Shown one piece after another: positions 1 to 6,973 of a DNA stretch of 11,027 nt (positions within the stretch are counted from its first letter, which is position 1; the number at the start of each line of letters is the position of its first letter). Below the pieces are notes generated by a model. It did no database searches. It worked only from the letters and a program-made list of their open reading frames with translations, and had not been told where the DNA came from. Source of the DNA: Patescibacteria group bacterium UBA3527 (lineage in GTDB: Bacteria; Patescibacteriota; Minisyncoccia; Phycocordibacterales; UBA918). The position numbers were made by a program, and so were the translations under genes. The stretch lies in NCBI GenBank assembly GCA_002377025.1, contig DFPA01000023.1, forward strand, positions 584-11,610. Reading direction: 5' to 3'.

Positions 1-10
1 TTAATTTCTA

Positions 11-37
11 GAAAGCGCGGGCTGAGCCCGCGCTTTC
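11..37. terminator. Perfect 12-bp hairpin, probable intrinsic terminator of an upstream gene
   Basis: Bases 11-22 and 26-37 are perfectly complementary with a 3-nt TGA loop. The core is GC-only (GCGCGGGC / GCCCGCGC) and is flanked inside the stem by AAA and TTT, so the T tract forms part of the 3' arm. The run of T after the stem is short on the + strand, and the element is symmetric, so it could stop transcription in either direction. No gene is visible between base 1 and the hairpin, so it most likely ends a gene lying before the window and insulates the pilus operon from it. Confidence 0.75.
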
Positions 38-126
38 GTAATAAGAGTAACTTATCACCACTGTCCCATTTTGTCAAAAAAGCAGTAACCGACTGTGTAT
101 TCGTAGGAATACCAGACTACTGTGAG

Positions 127-135
127 TGCTATACT
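127..135 (+). promoter_or_regulatory. Extended -10 promoter (TGCTATACT) of the pilus operon
   Basis: TG at 127-128 followed by C and TATACT at 130-135 matches the extended -10 form TGnTATAAT with one mismatch in the hexamer. No good -35 hexamer lies 16-18 bp upstream, which is usual where TGn compensates. The expected transcription start is about base 141-142, leaving a leader of roughly 38 nt before the pilB GTG. The same TGnTAnnnT form occurs at the other three promoters called here. A TTGTCA at 71-76 resembles a -35 but has no matching -10 at the right distance. Confidence 0.6.
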
Positions 136-140
136 TATGA

Positions 141-167
141 ATGTACAACGTATCATTTGTTCGTTAA
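141..167 (+). other. Eight-codon mini-ORF at the predicted pilus-operon transcription start
   Basis: ATG at 141 opens an 8-codon frame (MYNVSFVR) ending at TAA 165-167, in the same frame as pilB. Its ATG lies 5 nt after the -10 hexamer, close to the spacing seen at tpiA, the HIT gene and recJ, so the operon mRNA could begin with this start codon. It ends 4 nt before the GGAG of the pilB ribosome binding site, so translating it could influence pilB initiation. It may equally be a chance ORF; nothing in the peptide is recognisable. Confidence 0.2.
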
Positions 168-171
168 TTTT

Positions 172-182
172 GGAGTTCCGTG
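172..182 (+). promoter_or_regulatory. GGAG ribosome binding site and GTG start of pilB
   Basis: GGAG at 172-175 lies 4 nt before the GTG at 180-182. That GTG is the first usable start after the in-frame TAA at 165-167, so the N-terminus is fixed within a few codons. The spacing is on the short side. It is the only start in the window with a recognisable Shine-Dalgarno sequence upstream in non-coding DNA; the other transcription-unit first genes have none. Confidence 0.6.
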
Positions 183-1928
183 CGTATTCAAGATGCACAA
201 CTAAAACGCTTCGTCACTGACTCTGGTCTGGTTTCCAAAAAAGATCTGAGTGCAGCAGAAAGAGTGTCAAAAGAAGAAAACCGGACACTGGCCGAGGCTT
301 TGTTGGCTGGTGGTTTTATGACGGAAGATGATTTGCGTCGTATCGAATCGTACGTTTTGGGGATCCCTTTCGTTTCTTTGAAGGGGGTCAAGATTGACTT
401 TGAAATTCTTTCGCTCGTACCCGAACCAGTGGCTCGTAACCACAACATAATCGCCTATCAAAAAGATAAAGATACAGTAGAGGTAGCCATGCTTGATACC
501 GCGGACTTGCCGGCTATTGATTTTATAAAGAAAAAAACCGGCTTGAAAATACAAGCTCGCCTAACTGACAGTGAATCAATGCGAGAAGCACTGCGTCAAT
601 ACCAAAAGACTCTCAAAGATGAGTTCGGCGACATCATTGCTAAAGAAACCTCAGCTCTCAAGGTAGTCAACTCGGAAGACGAAGCAGACTTATCTGAGGC
701 TGATCTCAAAAAGATGGCCGAAGATTTACCGGTTGTGCGCATTGTTGATACATTACTTCGTCATGCCATTATCCAAGGTGCTTCCGATATACATATAGAA
801 CCCATGGAAGAGTCTGTGTTGGTGCGTTACAGAATAGACGGTATTCTGCACGACGCTATGACTTTACCAAAACATGCCGCCGGTACAATTGTGGCGCGCA
901 TCAAGGTTTTATCCAACTTAAAACTCGACCAAAAGCGTTTACCCCAAGACGGTCGTTTCAAAATGGAGATGGATGGACAGAAAGTATCTTTTCGCGTATC
1001 CGTACTTCCTATTTATTACGGGGAGAAGGTGGTTATGCGTCTATTGCGTGAGAATCGCTCCGGGTTTAACCTGGAGGGGATTGGTTTCCATGGTGGAACT
1101 TTAGAATACGTACAAGATGCAATGAAACAAACCACCGGCATTATATTGGTAACCGGTCCGACTGGTTCAGGTAAGACTACGACCTTGTACACCATCCTTG
1201 ATCTTTTGAATACTCCCGAGGTGAATATTTCCACTATTGAAGATCCAATTGAGTATCAAATGCCTCGAATTAATCAGACACAGGTGAAATCTGATATTGG
1301 TTTCACCTTTTCCAATGGTTTGCGCTCTTTGATGCGTCAAGACCCGGATATTATCATGGTTGGTGAGATTCGTGATGAAGAAACGGCCGCACTTGCCATC
1401 AACGCTGCTCTTACCGGACACTTGGTGTTGGCGACAGTGCACACCAATTCCGCCGGTGCCACAGTAGCTCGATTGGTGGATATGGGAGTGGAGACATTTC
1501 TGTTGACCTCTACCTTGCGGGTGGCCGTTGGTCAACGTCTGGTCCGTCGTATTCATAAGCATGCTGAGGAATACAAACTCACTGCACACGAGAGGGCGGA
1601 GTTGGCTAAACATGCAGACATGGACGCAGTCCTTGAAGCCTTAAAGAAGGAAAAGGTGGTAAAAAGTAGTGCAACCTGGAACTCTGTAAATTTCTTGCGA
1701 CCGGAGGAGGGTAAGGAGGAAGAAGCATATAAGGGTCGCATGGGTATTCAAGAGGTATTACGCGTGTCACCAACCATCCGCGACATTGTGATGCAAAATG
1801 GTACGGCCGATGACATTGAAGCGCAAGCCAGGAAAGAAGGGATGCTTACTATGCTGGAAGACGGTATCTTCAAAGCGGCTCAAGGTATCACTTCTATAGA
1901 AGAAGTATTACGTGTAATTAATGAGTAA
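180..1928 (+). CDS. pilB: Type IV pilus assembly ATPase PilB (GspE/PulE family)
   Basis: Cytoplasmic hexameric ATPase that powers pilus extension by turning the PilC platform. Residues about 1-150 form an MshEN/T2SSE-N-type domain with two degenerate helical repeats, which separates it from the retraction ATPase PilT. The core follows: ASDIHIEP at 201-208, Walker A GPTGSGKT at 326-333, Asp box with E354/D355, Walker B region RQDPDIIMVGE at 386-396 with catalytic E396, and His box with H414 and H421. The length, 582 residues, is normal. The C-terminal part is odd: family members usually carry two CxxC pairs between QRLVRR and the YKGRxGI motif (here 517-523), but here the first pair is replaced by HKH (459-461) and the second by Glu/Lys-rich sequence. 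The whole protein has no cysteine. It is the first gene of the operon and overlaps pilC by 8 nt (ATGAGTAA). The GTG start is chosen because an in-frame stop lies 12 nt upstream. Confidence 0.95.
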   Translation: MRIQDAQLKRFVTDSGLVSKKDLSAAERVSKEENRTLAEALLAGGFMTEDDLRRIESYVLGIPFVSLKGVKIDFEILSLVPEPVARNHNIIAYQKDKDTVEVAMLDTADLPAIDFIKKKTGLKIQARLTDSESMREALRQYQKTLKDEFGDIIAKETSALKVVNSEDEADLSEADLKKMAEDLPVVRIVDTLLRHAIIQGASDIHIEPMEESVLVRYRIDGILHDAMTLPKHAAGTIVARIKVLSNLKLDQKRLPQDGRFKMEMDGQKVSFRVSVLPIYYGEKVVMRLLRENRSGFNLEGIGFHGGTLEYVQDAMKQTTGIILVTGPTGSGKTTTLYTILDLLNTPEVNISTIEDPIEYQMPRINQTQVKSDIGFTFSNGLRSLMRQDPDIIMVGEIRDEETAALAINAALTGHLVLATVHTNSAGATVARLVDMGVETFLLTSTLRVAVGQRLVRRIHKHAEEYKLTAHERAELAKHADMDAVLEALKKEKVVKSSATWNSVNFLRPEEGKEEEAYKGRMGIQEVLRVSPTIRDIVMQNGTADDIEAQARKEGMLTMLEDGIFKAAQGITSIEEVLRVINE

Positions 1929-3150
1929 ATTTACATACACAGGTAAAGACAAGAAAGGAAACAAAGTAACGCGTACGGTAAGTGCCGCAGATCGTTTCGC
2001 GGTGTATGATATTGCTCGTCAAAATGAGCATGTAGTTGATAAAGTACAAAGCTACAGCCGGTTTCATCTTAAGAAATTTCTTAACATCGAGAGTATCAAC
2101 TACTTCATAAGTAGAGTGAAAACCGATGAGTTGGTAATGATGACCAGAAACCTCGGTTCAATGCTTGAAGCCGGGCTACCTCTTTCGCGGGCTCTTTCGG
2201 TGATTGAAAGACAAAGTACGAACCCTCGACTTAAAGGAATTGTTAAGGTTGTTTCTGAGAGAATTCAAATGGGAGATCAATTTAATGAGGCATTAAGTCA
2301 GTATCCCAAAGTCTTCAGTAATTTGTATGTAGCAATGGTGCGTGCCGGCGAGGAAAGTGGGGGACTTTCGGAAGCTTTACAAACTTTGGGGACACAGATG
2401 GAACGTAGTTCCAATCTAAAGAAGCGCATTAAAGGAGCAATGATTTACCCTGCTATAGTGATTGTCATAATGATTATTATTGGGGTATTGATGATGATAT
2501 TTGTTATGCCTTCCATCACCGATACCTTCAGGAGTTTGGAGGTAGATTTGCCTACCACGACCACTTTGTTAATTGCGGTCAGTGATTTTATGGTAGCTAA
2601 CACACTAATGACTTTGGTCATTATGGTCGGTGTTGTGATGGGGTTCATTTATTTCCTACGCACCAAGATAGGGAAGTTTATTTTTCATTGGTTAATTATT
2701 CGCTTGCCAGTAATTGGTACGCTCACCAGAGAAACCAATGCTGCTCGTACAGCCCGCACCCTTTCGTCTTTGCTTGGCTCGGGCGTTGACGTAATCCTGG
2801 CATTGAATATTACCAAAGATGTACTACAGAATGTTCACTACAAGCCTATTTTGGAAGAAGCGGCTACTAGAGTGGAGAAAGGGACGGCTCTCTCACAGAC
2901 TTTTGTGGAACATAATAAACTCTATCCGATTTTGGTGGGGGAAATGATTTTGGTTGGTGAAGAGACGGGACAGATTTCCAATATGCTTGAGGAGTTAGCT
3001 ACATTTTACGAAAACGAAGTGGAGAGAAAAACCAAAGACCTCTCAACTATAATCGAACCACTTTTGATGGTTGTAATTGGCGGTACGGTAGGATTCTTTG
3101 CTCTTGCAATGATCGCGCCGATTTATTCGATCAGTGATTCTATCGGCTAG
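1921..3150 (+). CDS. pilC: Type IV pilus inner-membrane platform protein PilC (GspF family)
   Basis: Polytopic membrane protein that forms the platform on which pilins are added, driven by PilB. After an N-terminal region of about 65 residues with the usual F-x-Y-x-G/A-x-D start, there are two T2SSF domains (about 68-192 and 272-395). They carry the paired signatures RAGEESGGL (141-149) and VGEETGQIS (345-353). Hydrophobic segments at about 175-197, 215-246 and 377-400 give the three membrane spans expected of the family, and 409 residues is the normal length. The ATG lies within the last codons of pilB, so translation is probably coupled; a purine-rich GAAGAAG upstream is only a weak ribosome binding site. 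The next gene starts 3 nt after its TAG. Identification is secure from family features and its place directly after pilB. Confidence 0.95.
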   Translation: MSKFTYTGKDKKGNKVTRTVSAADRFAVYDIARQNEHVVDKVQSYSRFHLKKFLNIESINYFISRVKTDELVMMTRNLGSMLEAGLPLSRALSVIERQSTNPRLKGIVKVVSERIQMGDQFNEALSQYPKVFSNLYVAMVRAGEESGGLSEALQTLGTQMERSSNLKKRIKGAMIYPAIVIVIMIIIGVLMMIFVMPSITDTFRSLEVDLPTTTTLLIAVSDFMVANTLMTLVIMVGVVMGFIYFLRTKIGKFIFHWLIIRLPVIGTLTRETNAARTARTLSSLLGSGVDVILALNITKDVLQNVHYKPILEEAATRVEKGTALSQTFVEHNKLYPILVGEMILVGEETGQISNMLEELATFYENEVERKTKDLSTIIEPLLMVVIGGTVGFFALAMIAPIYSISDSIG

Positions 3151-3153
3151 CTT

Positions 3154-4905
3154 ATGCGACAGTGTAGGCGAAGTAATGCAGGCTTTTCATTCATAGAAGC
3201 TTTAATAACGATTGCTATTGTAGTTATTGTTTTTGGTGGATTGCTTTCATCCATACAATTTACCGCCAAACTTATCGGACATTCCAAGGCAAAGGCTGGA
3301 GCCAATGCGCTAGCCACTGAGCGAATGGAATATATTCGCTCGCTTGATTACGATTCAGTAGGAACGGAAGGTGGAGTGCCATCCGGCAATTTGCCACAAG
3401 CCACTTCCACTACTCTCAACGGAGTAACTTACTTTGAAAGATTGTTGGTAGAGTATGTTGACGATGAAGCTGATGGCTTTGGCGCTGAAGACGAAAACGC
3501 TATTTTGGCAGATTATAAGCGTGTCAAAGTAGAATACAGTTGGAACAATCGTGGAGCTACAAGCTCTGTTGAACTTATTTCCAACATCATTCCACCGGGA
3601 ATAGAGACTACCGAAGGCGGAGGAACAATCAAAGTTAATGTCTTTGATGCCAGTGTATTGCCGGTGAGTGGAGCAAGTGTGCGGTTTGTCAACAATACAC
3701 TTGATCCGGCCATTGATACTACCAGATACACCAATGTAGACGGTGTGGTTTATTTGTCGGGAGCGCCAGAAGGAGCTGACTACGAAATTTATGCAAGCAA
3801 AAGTGACTATTCCAGTGACGGCACCGTAACTCCCTCGGTGGAGAATCCAAATCCGACCACTCCGCCAATAGCGGTGGTTGAAAGTAGTATTTCAACTATG
3901 AATTTTCAGATAGACCTGTTGAGTAATTTGAACATTTTTACGGTCGGAGAAGCTACTACTAATAGTTTTACTGACACTTTTGCTAATGGGGATTTATCAG
4001 AAAGTATTGTAGGAGTTGATGTGAGTGAAGGTGAGGCTCATCTGGCTATTGAAGGACCAGGTTACTACACTAGTGGTTCCTTTCATTCCACCACAACTGC
4101 ACCGGTCAGCTTTACTTCATGGGAGTCTGCGAATTTTAATGCAACGACTACCGCTAACAGCAATGTGTTGGTTTCCGTTTATTATGATACTGGAAGTGGT
4201 CTGGCACTCGTGCCAGATGTCGATCTCCCCGGGAATAGTAGCGGTTTTTCGACCAGTCCGATCGATCTTTCAGCTTTAGACACGGTGACCTATTCTGGAC
4301 TATCTATGAAGGCGGATTTTACTACATCTGATATATATGAAACTGCGACTTTGTACGATTGGGAATTAAGCTATGTGGTGTCGGAACCACCCGAGCCCAA
4401 TATTTCGTATAACTTGTCTGGCAGTAAAGTGATCGGAAGCAACGGCAGTACTGATATTTTGAAGTACGAAAATAGTGGTACTACAGACGCTAACGGGGAA
4501 GATTCTTTGACAGAGCTTGAGTGGGATACTTATCAACTTGATATAACCAGTGACGGATATACCATAAAAGAAATGTGTCCATGGAGCCCATTCGCATTAG
4601 ATCCCGGAGTAACACTCAATCTAAAAACAACTCTCATTGCCTCAGTGTCGCCGGCACTACATGTGCTGGTGGCAGATGTTGATGGTAATGAAATACCGGG
4701 AGCAAACGTGCAATTGACGCGTGGTACATATGATGAAACGCAAGTTTCCTCTCTTTGCGGACAGACACTGTTTAGCGGAGGAGGGCTTACCACGGCCAAC
4801 GACTACACTCTTGATGTGAGCGCTTCAGGTTACGTCGCGGAGCAAATAACGAATGTTGAGGTAGGTACTAATTCCCACGTTACAGTTATATTGACCAGTA
4901 GCTAG
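3154..4905 (+). CDS. Large type IV prepilin with carboxypeptidase-regulatory-like domains, possible pilus-tip adhesin
   Basis: The N-terminus has a class III signal: a basic leader, predicted prepilin peptidase cut after G10, mature start F11-S-F-I-E15 with Glu at mature position 5, then a hydrophobic helix to about residue 36. It is therefore expected to join the pilus or its tip. At 583 residues it is far longer than an ordinary pilin. Residues about 157-225 look like a carboxypeptidase-regulatory-like (Ig/transthyretin-like) sandwich with the pattern V.GA.V.F...T..DG...L...P....Y.I.AS..DY. About 260-405 is a Thr/Ser-rich beta region. About 418-498 and 500-582 look like two more such sandwiches. 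C475 and C535 are well placed for a disulfide across the last two. There is no convincing ribosome binding site; with 3 nt after the pilC stop it is probably translated by coupling. The adhesin role is inference from architecture; the prepilin call is firm. Confidence 0.8.
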   Translation: MRQCRRSNAGFSFIEALITIAIVVIVFGGLLSSIQFTAKLIGHSKAKAGANALATERMEYIRSLDYDSVGTEGGVPSGNLPQATSTTLNGVTYFERLLVEYVDDEADGFGAEDENAILADYKRVKVEYSWNNRGATSSVELISNIIPPGIETTEGGGTIKVNVFDASVLPVSGASVRFVNNTLDPAIDTTRYTNVDGVVYLSGAPEGADYEIYASKSDYSSDGTVTPSVENPNPTTPPIAVVESSISTMNFQIDLLSNLNIFTVGEATTNSFTDTFANGDLSESIVGVDVSEGEAHLAIEGPGYYTSGSFHSTTTAPVSFTSWESANFNATTTANSNVLVSVYYDTGSGLALVPDVDLPGNSSGFSTSPIDLSALDTVTYSGLSMKADFTTSDIYETATLYDWELSYVVSEPPEPNISYNLSGSKVIGSNGSTDILKYENSGTTDANGEDSLTELEWDTYQLDITSDGYTIKEMCPWSPFALDPGVTLNLKTTLIASVSPALHVLVADVDGNEIPGANVQLTRGTYDETQVSSLCGQTLFSGGGLTTANDYTLDVSASGYVAEQITNVEVGTNSHVTVILTSS

Positions 4906-4906
4906 T

Positions 4907-5521
4907 ATGTATAATCTGAAGTCAAAACAAAAGAAAAAAGGGTTTTCACTACCGGAAGTTATTATTGTTTCGGCACTGTTTGCTATTATTATGGTGGTAG
5001 TAATGGGTGGAGTACATACAATGTATCGACAAAACGCTTACACGTTCGCCCAAGCATATCAGGTGCAAAATGCCAGGAAGGGAGTCACTGCTCTGGTACG
5101 AGATATTCGCGAGATGACCTATGCTGATAACGGCGCTTTCCCGTTGCGGGTAATGGATGAGCACAAAATTGGATTCTACAGTGATATCGATCGTGACGAT
5201 AGTGTTGAGTATGTGAGTTATGAGCTTGTCGCCAGCACCACCCTATATAAATATGTGTACGAAGCCACCGGTACGCCGGCGACTTACGATTTAAATAATC
5301 CCGATACCACCAGTATCGTATCGGCCTATGTGCAAAATTTGATTCAAGGGGAGTCCACCTTCCAGTATTATGATGCTAGTGGCACAGAAGTTATAAGCGC
5401 AGACAATTTGACAGATGTGCGCTACGTAGAGGTAAAGTCCATAGTTAATATAGATCCGGTACGAGACCCAGGTCAATATATGCTGCGTTCGAGTGCAACA
5501 CTTCGTAACATTAGAGATTAA
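4907..5521 (+). CDS. Small prepilin, GspJ/PilW-like minor pilin
   Basis: A lysine-rich leader (KSKQKKKG) ends at G12, followed by F13-S-L-P-E17, so prepilin peptidase should cut after G12, leaving Phe1 and Glu5 of the mature protein. A membrane/assembly helix runs to about residue 38. The following amphipathic stretch (about 45-70), then a short beta-rich head with SYELV and RYVEVK-type strands, resembles GspJ/PilW minor pilins. Length is 204 residues, typical for that group. It starts 1 nt after the preceding stop, and its TAA shares one base with the next ATG (TAATG), a classic coupling arrangement. The likely role is in the priming/tip complex with its two neighbours. Assignment to GspJ/PilW rather than another minor pilin class rests on size and order only. 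Confidence 0.8.
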   Translation: MYNLKSKQKKKGFSLPEVIIVSALFAIIMVVVMGGVHTMYRQNAYTFAQAYQVQNARKGVTALVRDIREMTYADNGAFPLRVMDEHKIGFYSDIDRDDSVEYVSYELVASTTLYKYVYEATGTPATYDLNNPDTTSIVSAYVQNLIQGESTFQYYDASGTEVISADNLTDVRYVEVKSIVNIDPVRDPGQYMLRSSATLRNIRD

Positions 5522-6924
5522 TGTGTAATTTGCAAAATAAAAACAGCAAACAAGGAGCCCTATTGGTTTTAGTTTTGGTTTACGGGTCAATATTTACAGT
5601 TCTTCTTTTTAGTTTTCTAGGTTTTGTAGTCACCCAATCTAAAACACAGGAACAGGTATTGCAAAAAGAAAAAGCATTAACCATTGCAGAGGCCGGTTTG
5701 AACTACTACAAATGGTATTTGGCTCATAACCCGGGCGATGTGACTCATGGTACAACTACACCTGGACCTTATGTCATACCTTACGCTGATCCGGAAAGTT
5801 CGGATATCGGCGAGTTTTCACTTGATATCGCCGGTAATGCTTACTGTGGTGAAATACAAAGTATCGAAATCAACTCTACCGGCTATACCTATGACCGCCC
5901 CGAGATTACCCGTACAGTTTTTGGTCGCTACACCAGACCAACGGTGGCAGAATATGCGTATATAATCAACTCTAATGTTTGGGCTGGGAGTGACAGAGAA
6001 ATTGTCGGTCCGTATCATTCCAACGGGGGTATACGGATGGATGGCACAAACAATTCTACCGTGACGAGTGGACAAGAAAACTGGCGGTGCACCAGTTCGT
6101 TTGGTTGCAGCCCGACACAAACTGTCGATGGAGTATTTGGAGCAGGTCCAAATGATAATTTGTGGGAATTTCCCGCCGCACCAATCAACTTTACCGGTCT
6201 GACTGTTGATTTGGCCAGCATAAAAGATAAGGCCCAAGAATACGGGGTATATATTGGTTCAACCAACCGCAAAGGTTATCTGGTCAGATTTTTAAATGAT
6301 GGCACTTTCGATTTGTATACCGTACGCAGAACCAGAAGAGAGCCAAGTCGCCGGTGGGAATATTGGCTGAATATGATTCAAAACACTCGGTATGAAGGTA
6401 ACTACACCATACCGGCAGAATGTCCGGTTATATACGTGCGAGACATGGTATGGGTTGAAGGAGAGGTGAAAGGCAAGGTGACCTTGGCAGCTGCTAATGT
6501 AAGCAGTAGTAGCGATGATCCTTCTATTATCATCAATAACAACTTAACTAACTACGATGACGATTCCGGTTTACTGGCCATCGCCGAATATGATGTTTTG
6601 ATCGGTTTCAATGTACCTGATCAGATGACCGTAGAGGGAATATTTATAGCTCAAGAGGGACACTTTGGGAGAAATTATTACACCACCTATAACTTACCCT
6701 CGAGCTTAGACCCATATGTGTTACGCGACCAACTTACCATTAATGGTACGATTGTCTCCAACGGCCGAGTAGGTACCAAGTGGACCTGTGGCGGCGTGTA
6801 TTGTTCCGGATTTGAAAATAGATATAACAGCTATAATAGAGATTTGGTTTTAAATCCACCACCTTTGACGCCGTATACTTCCGATGATTACTATTTTGTA
6901 GAGTGGAGAGAGCAAGATAACTAG
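5521..6924 (+). CDS. PilX-like minor pilin with long beta-rich C-terminal domain
   Basis: The N-terminus follows the PilX pattern: a polar leader to G12, the hydrophobic segment A13 to about 37, then a charged helix with KALTIAEAGLNYYKWYL, matching the AAEAGL motif of PilX N-terminal domains. As in GspK and many PilX proteins, the Glu normally at mature position 5 is absent (A-L-L-V-L). The remainder (about 150-467) is Gly/Asn-rich with many short hydrophobic strands (for example MVWVEGEVKGKVTLAA and INGTIVSNGRVG), suggestive of a beta-helix or stacked-strand exposed domain. Cysteine pairs C190/C196 and C423/C428 could form local disulfides outside the cell. It is the last gene of the pilus operon, and no terminator hairpin follows in the 49 nt before tpiA. 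The function of the large domain is unknown; surface display is inferred. Confidence 0.75.
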   Translation: MCNLQNKNSKQGALLVLVLVYGSIFTVLLFSFLGFVVTQSKTQEQVLQKEKALTIAEAGLNYYKWYLAHNPGDVTHGTTTPGPYVIPYADPESSDIGEFSLDIAGNAYCGEIQSIEINSTGYTYDRPEITRTVFGRYTRPTVAEYAYIINSNVWAGSDREIVGPYHSNGGIRMDGTNNSTVTSGQENWRCTSSFGCSPTQTVDGVFGAGPNDNLWEFPAAPINFTGLTVDLASIKDKAQEYGVYIGSTNRKGYLVRFLNDGTFDLYTVRRTRREPSRRWEYWLNMIQNTRYEGNYTIPAECPVIYVRDMVWVEGEVKGKVTLAAANVSSSSDDPSIIINNNLTNYDDDSGLLAIAEYDVLIGFNVPDQMTVEGIFIAQEGHFGRNYYTTYNLPSSLDPYVLRDQLTINGTIVSNGRVGTKWTCGGVYCSGFENRYNSYNRDLVLNPPPLTPYTSDDYYFVEWREQDN

Positions 6925-6958
6925 TGTTGTAGCGCAAATGATTAAAGTAAAACGTTCG

Positions 6959-6967
6959 TGGTAAAAT
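6959..6967 (+). promoter_or_regulatory. Extended -10 promoter (TGGTAAAAT) of tpiA-pgk, predicted leaderless
   Basis: TG at 6959-6960, G, then TAAAAT at 6962-6967 matches an extended -10. The tpiA ATG begins 6 nt after the hexamer, where sigma70-type transcription is expected to start, so the mRNA would begin at or next to the AUG. There is no Shine-Dalgarno sequence in the 6 nt between (TTACAC) and no clear -35 upstream. The AT-rich gap contains no terminator, so some read-through from the pilus operon is possible. Confidence 0.6.
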
Positions 6968-6973
6968 TTACAC

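Noticed and set aside
71..99. TTGTCA (71-76) plus TGTGTA (94-99) as a second pilus promoter
   Set aside because: The spacing is 17 bp but the -10 matches the consensus poorly; the extended -10 at 127-135 is much better.
1167..1613. 148-codon open frame on the - strand inside pilB
   Set aside because: It lies wholly over the conserved ATPase core of pilB, has no recognisable motif and no upstream signals; it is a codon-usage shadow.
5818..6237. 139-codon open frame on the - strand inside the PilX-like gene
   Set aside because: The + strand gene has a clear PilX N-terminus and operon context; the antisense frame has no motif or start signal.
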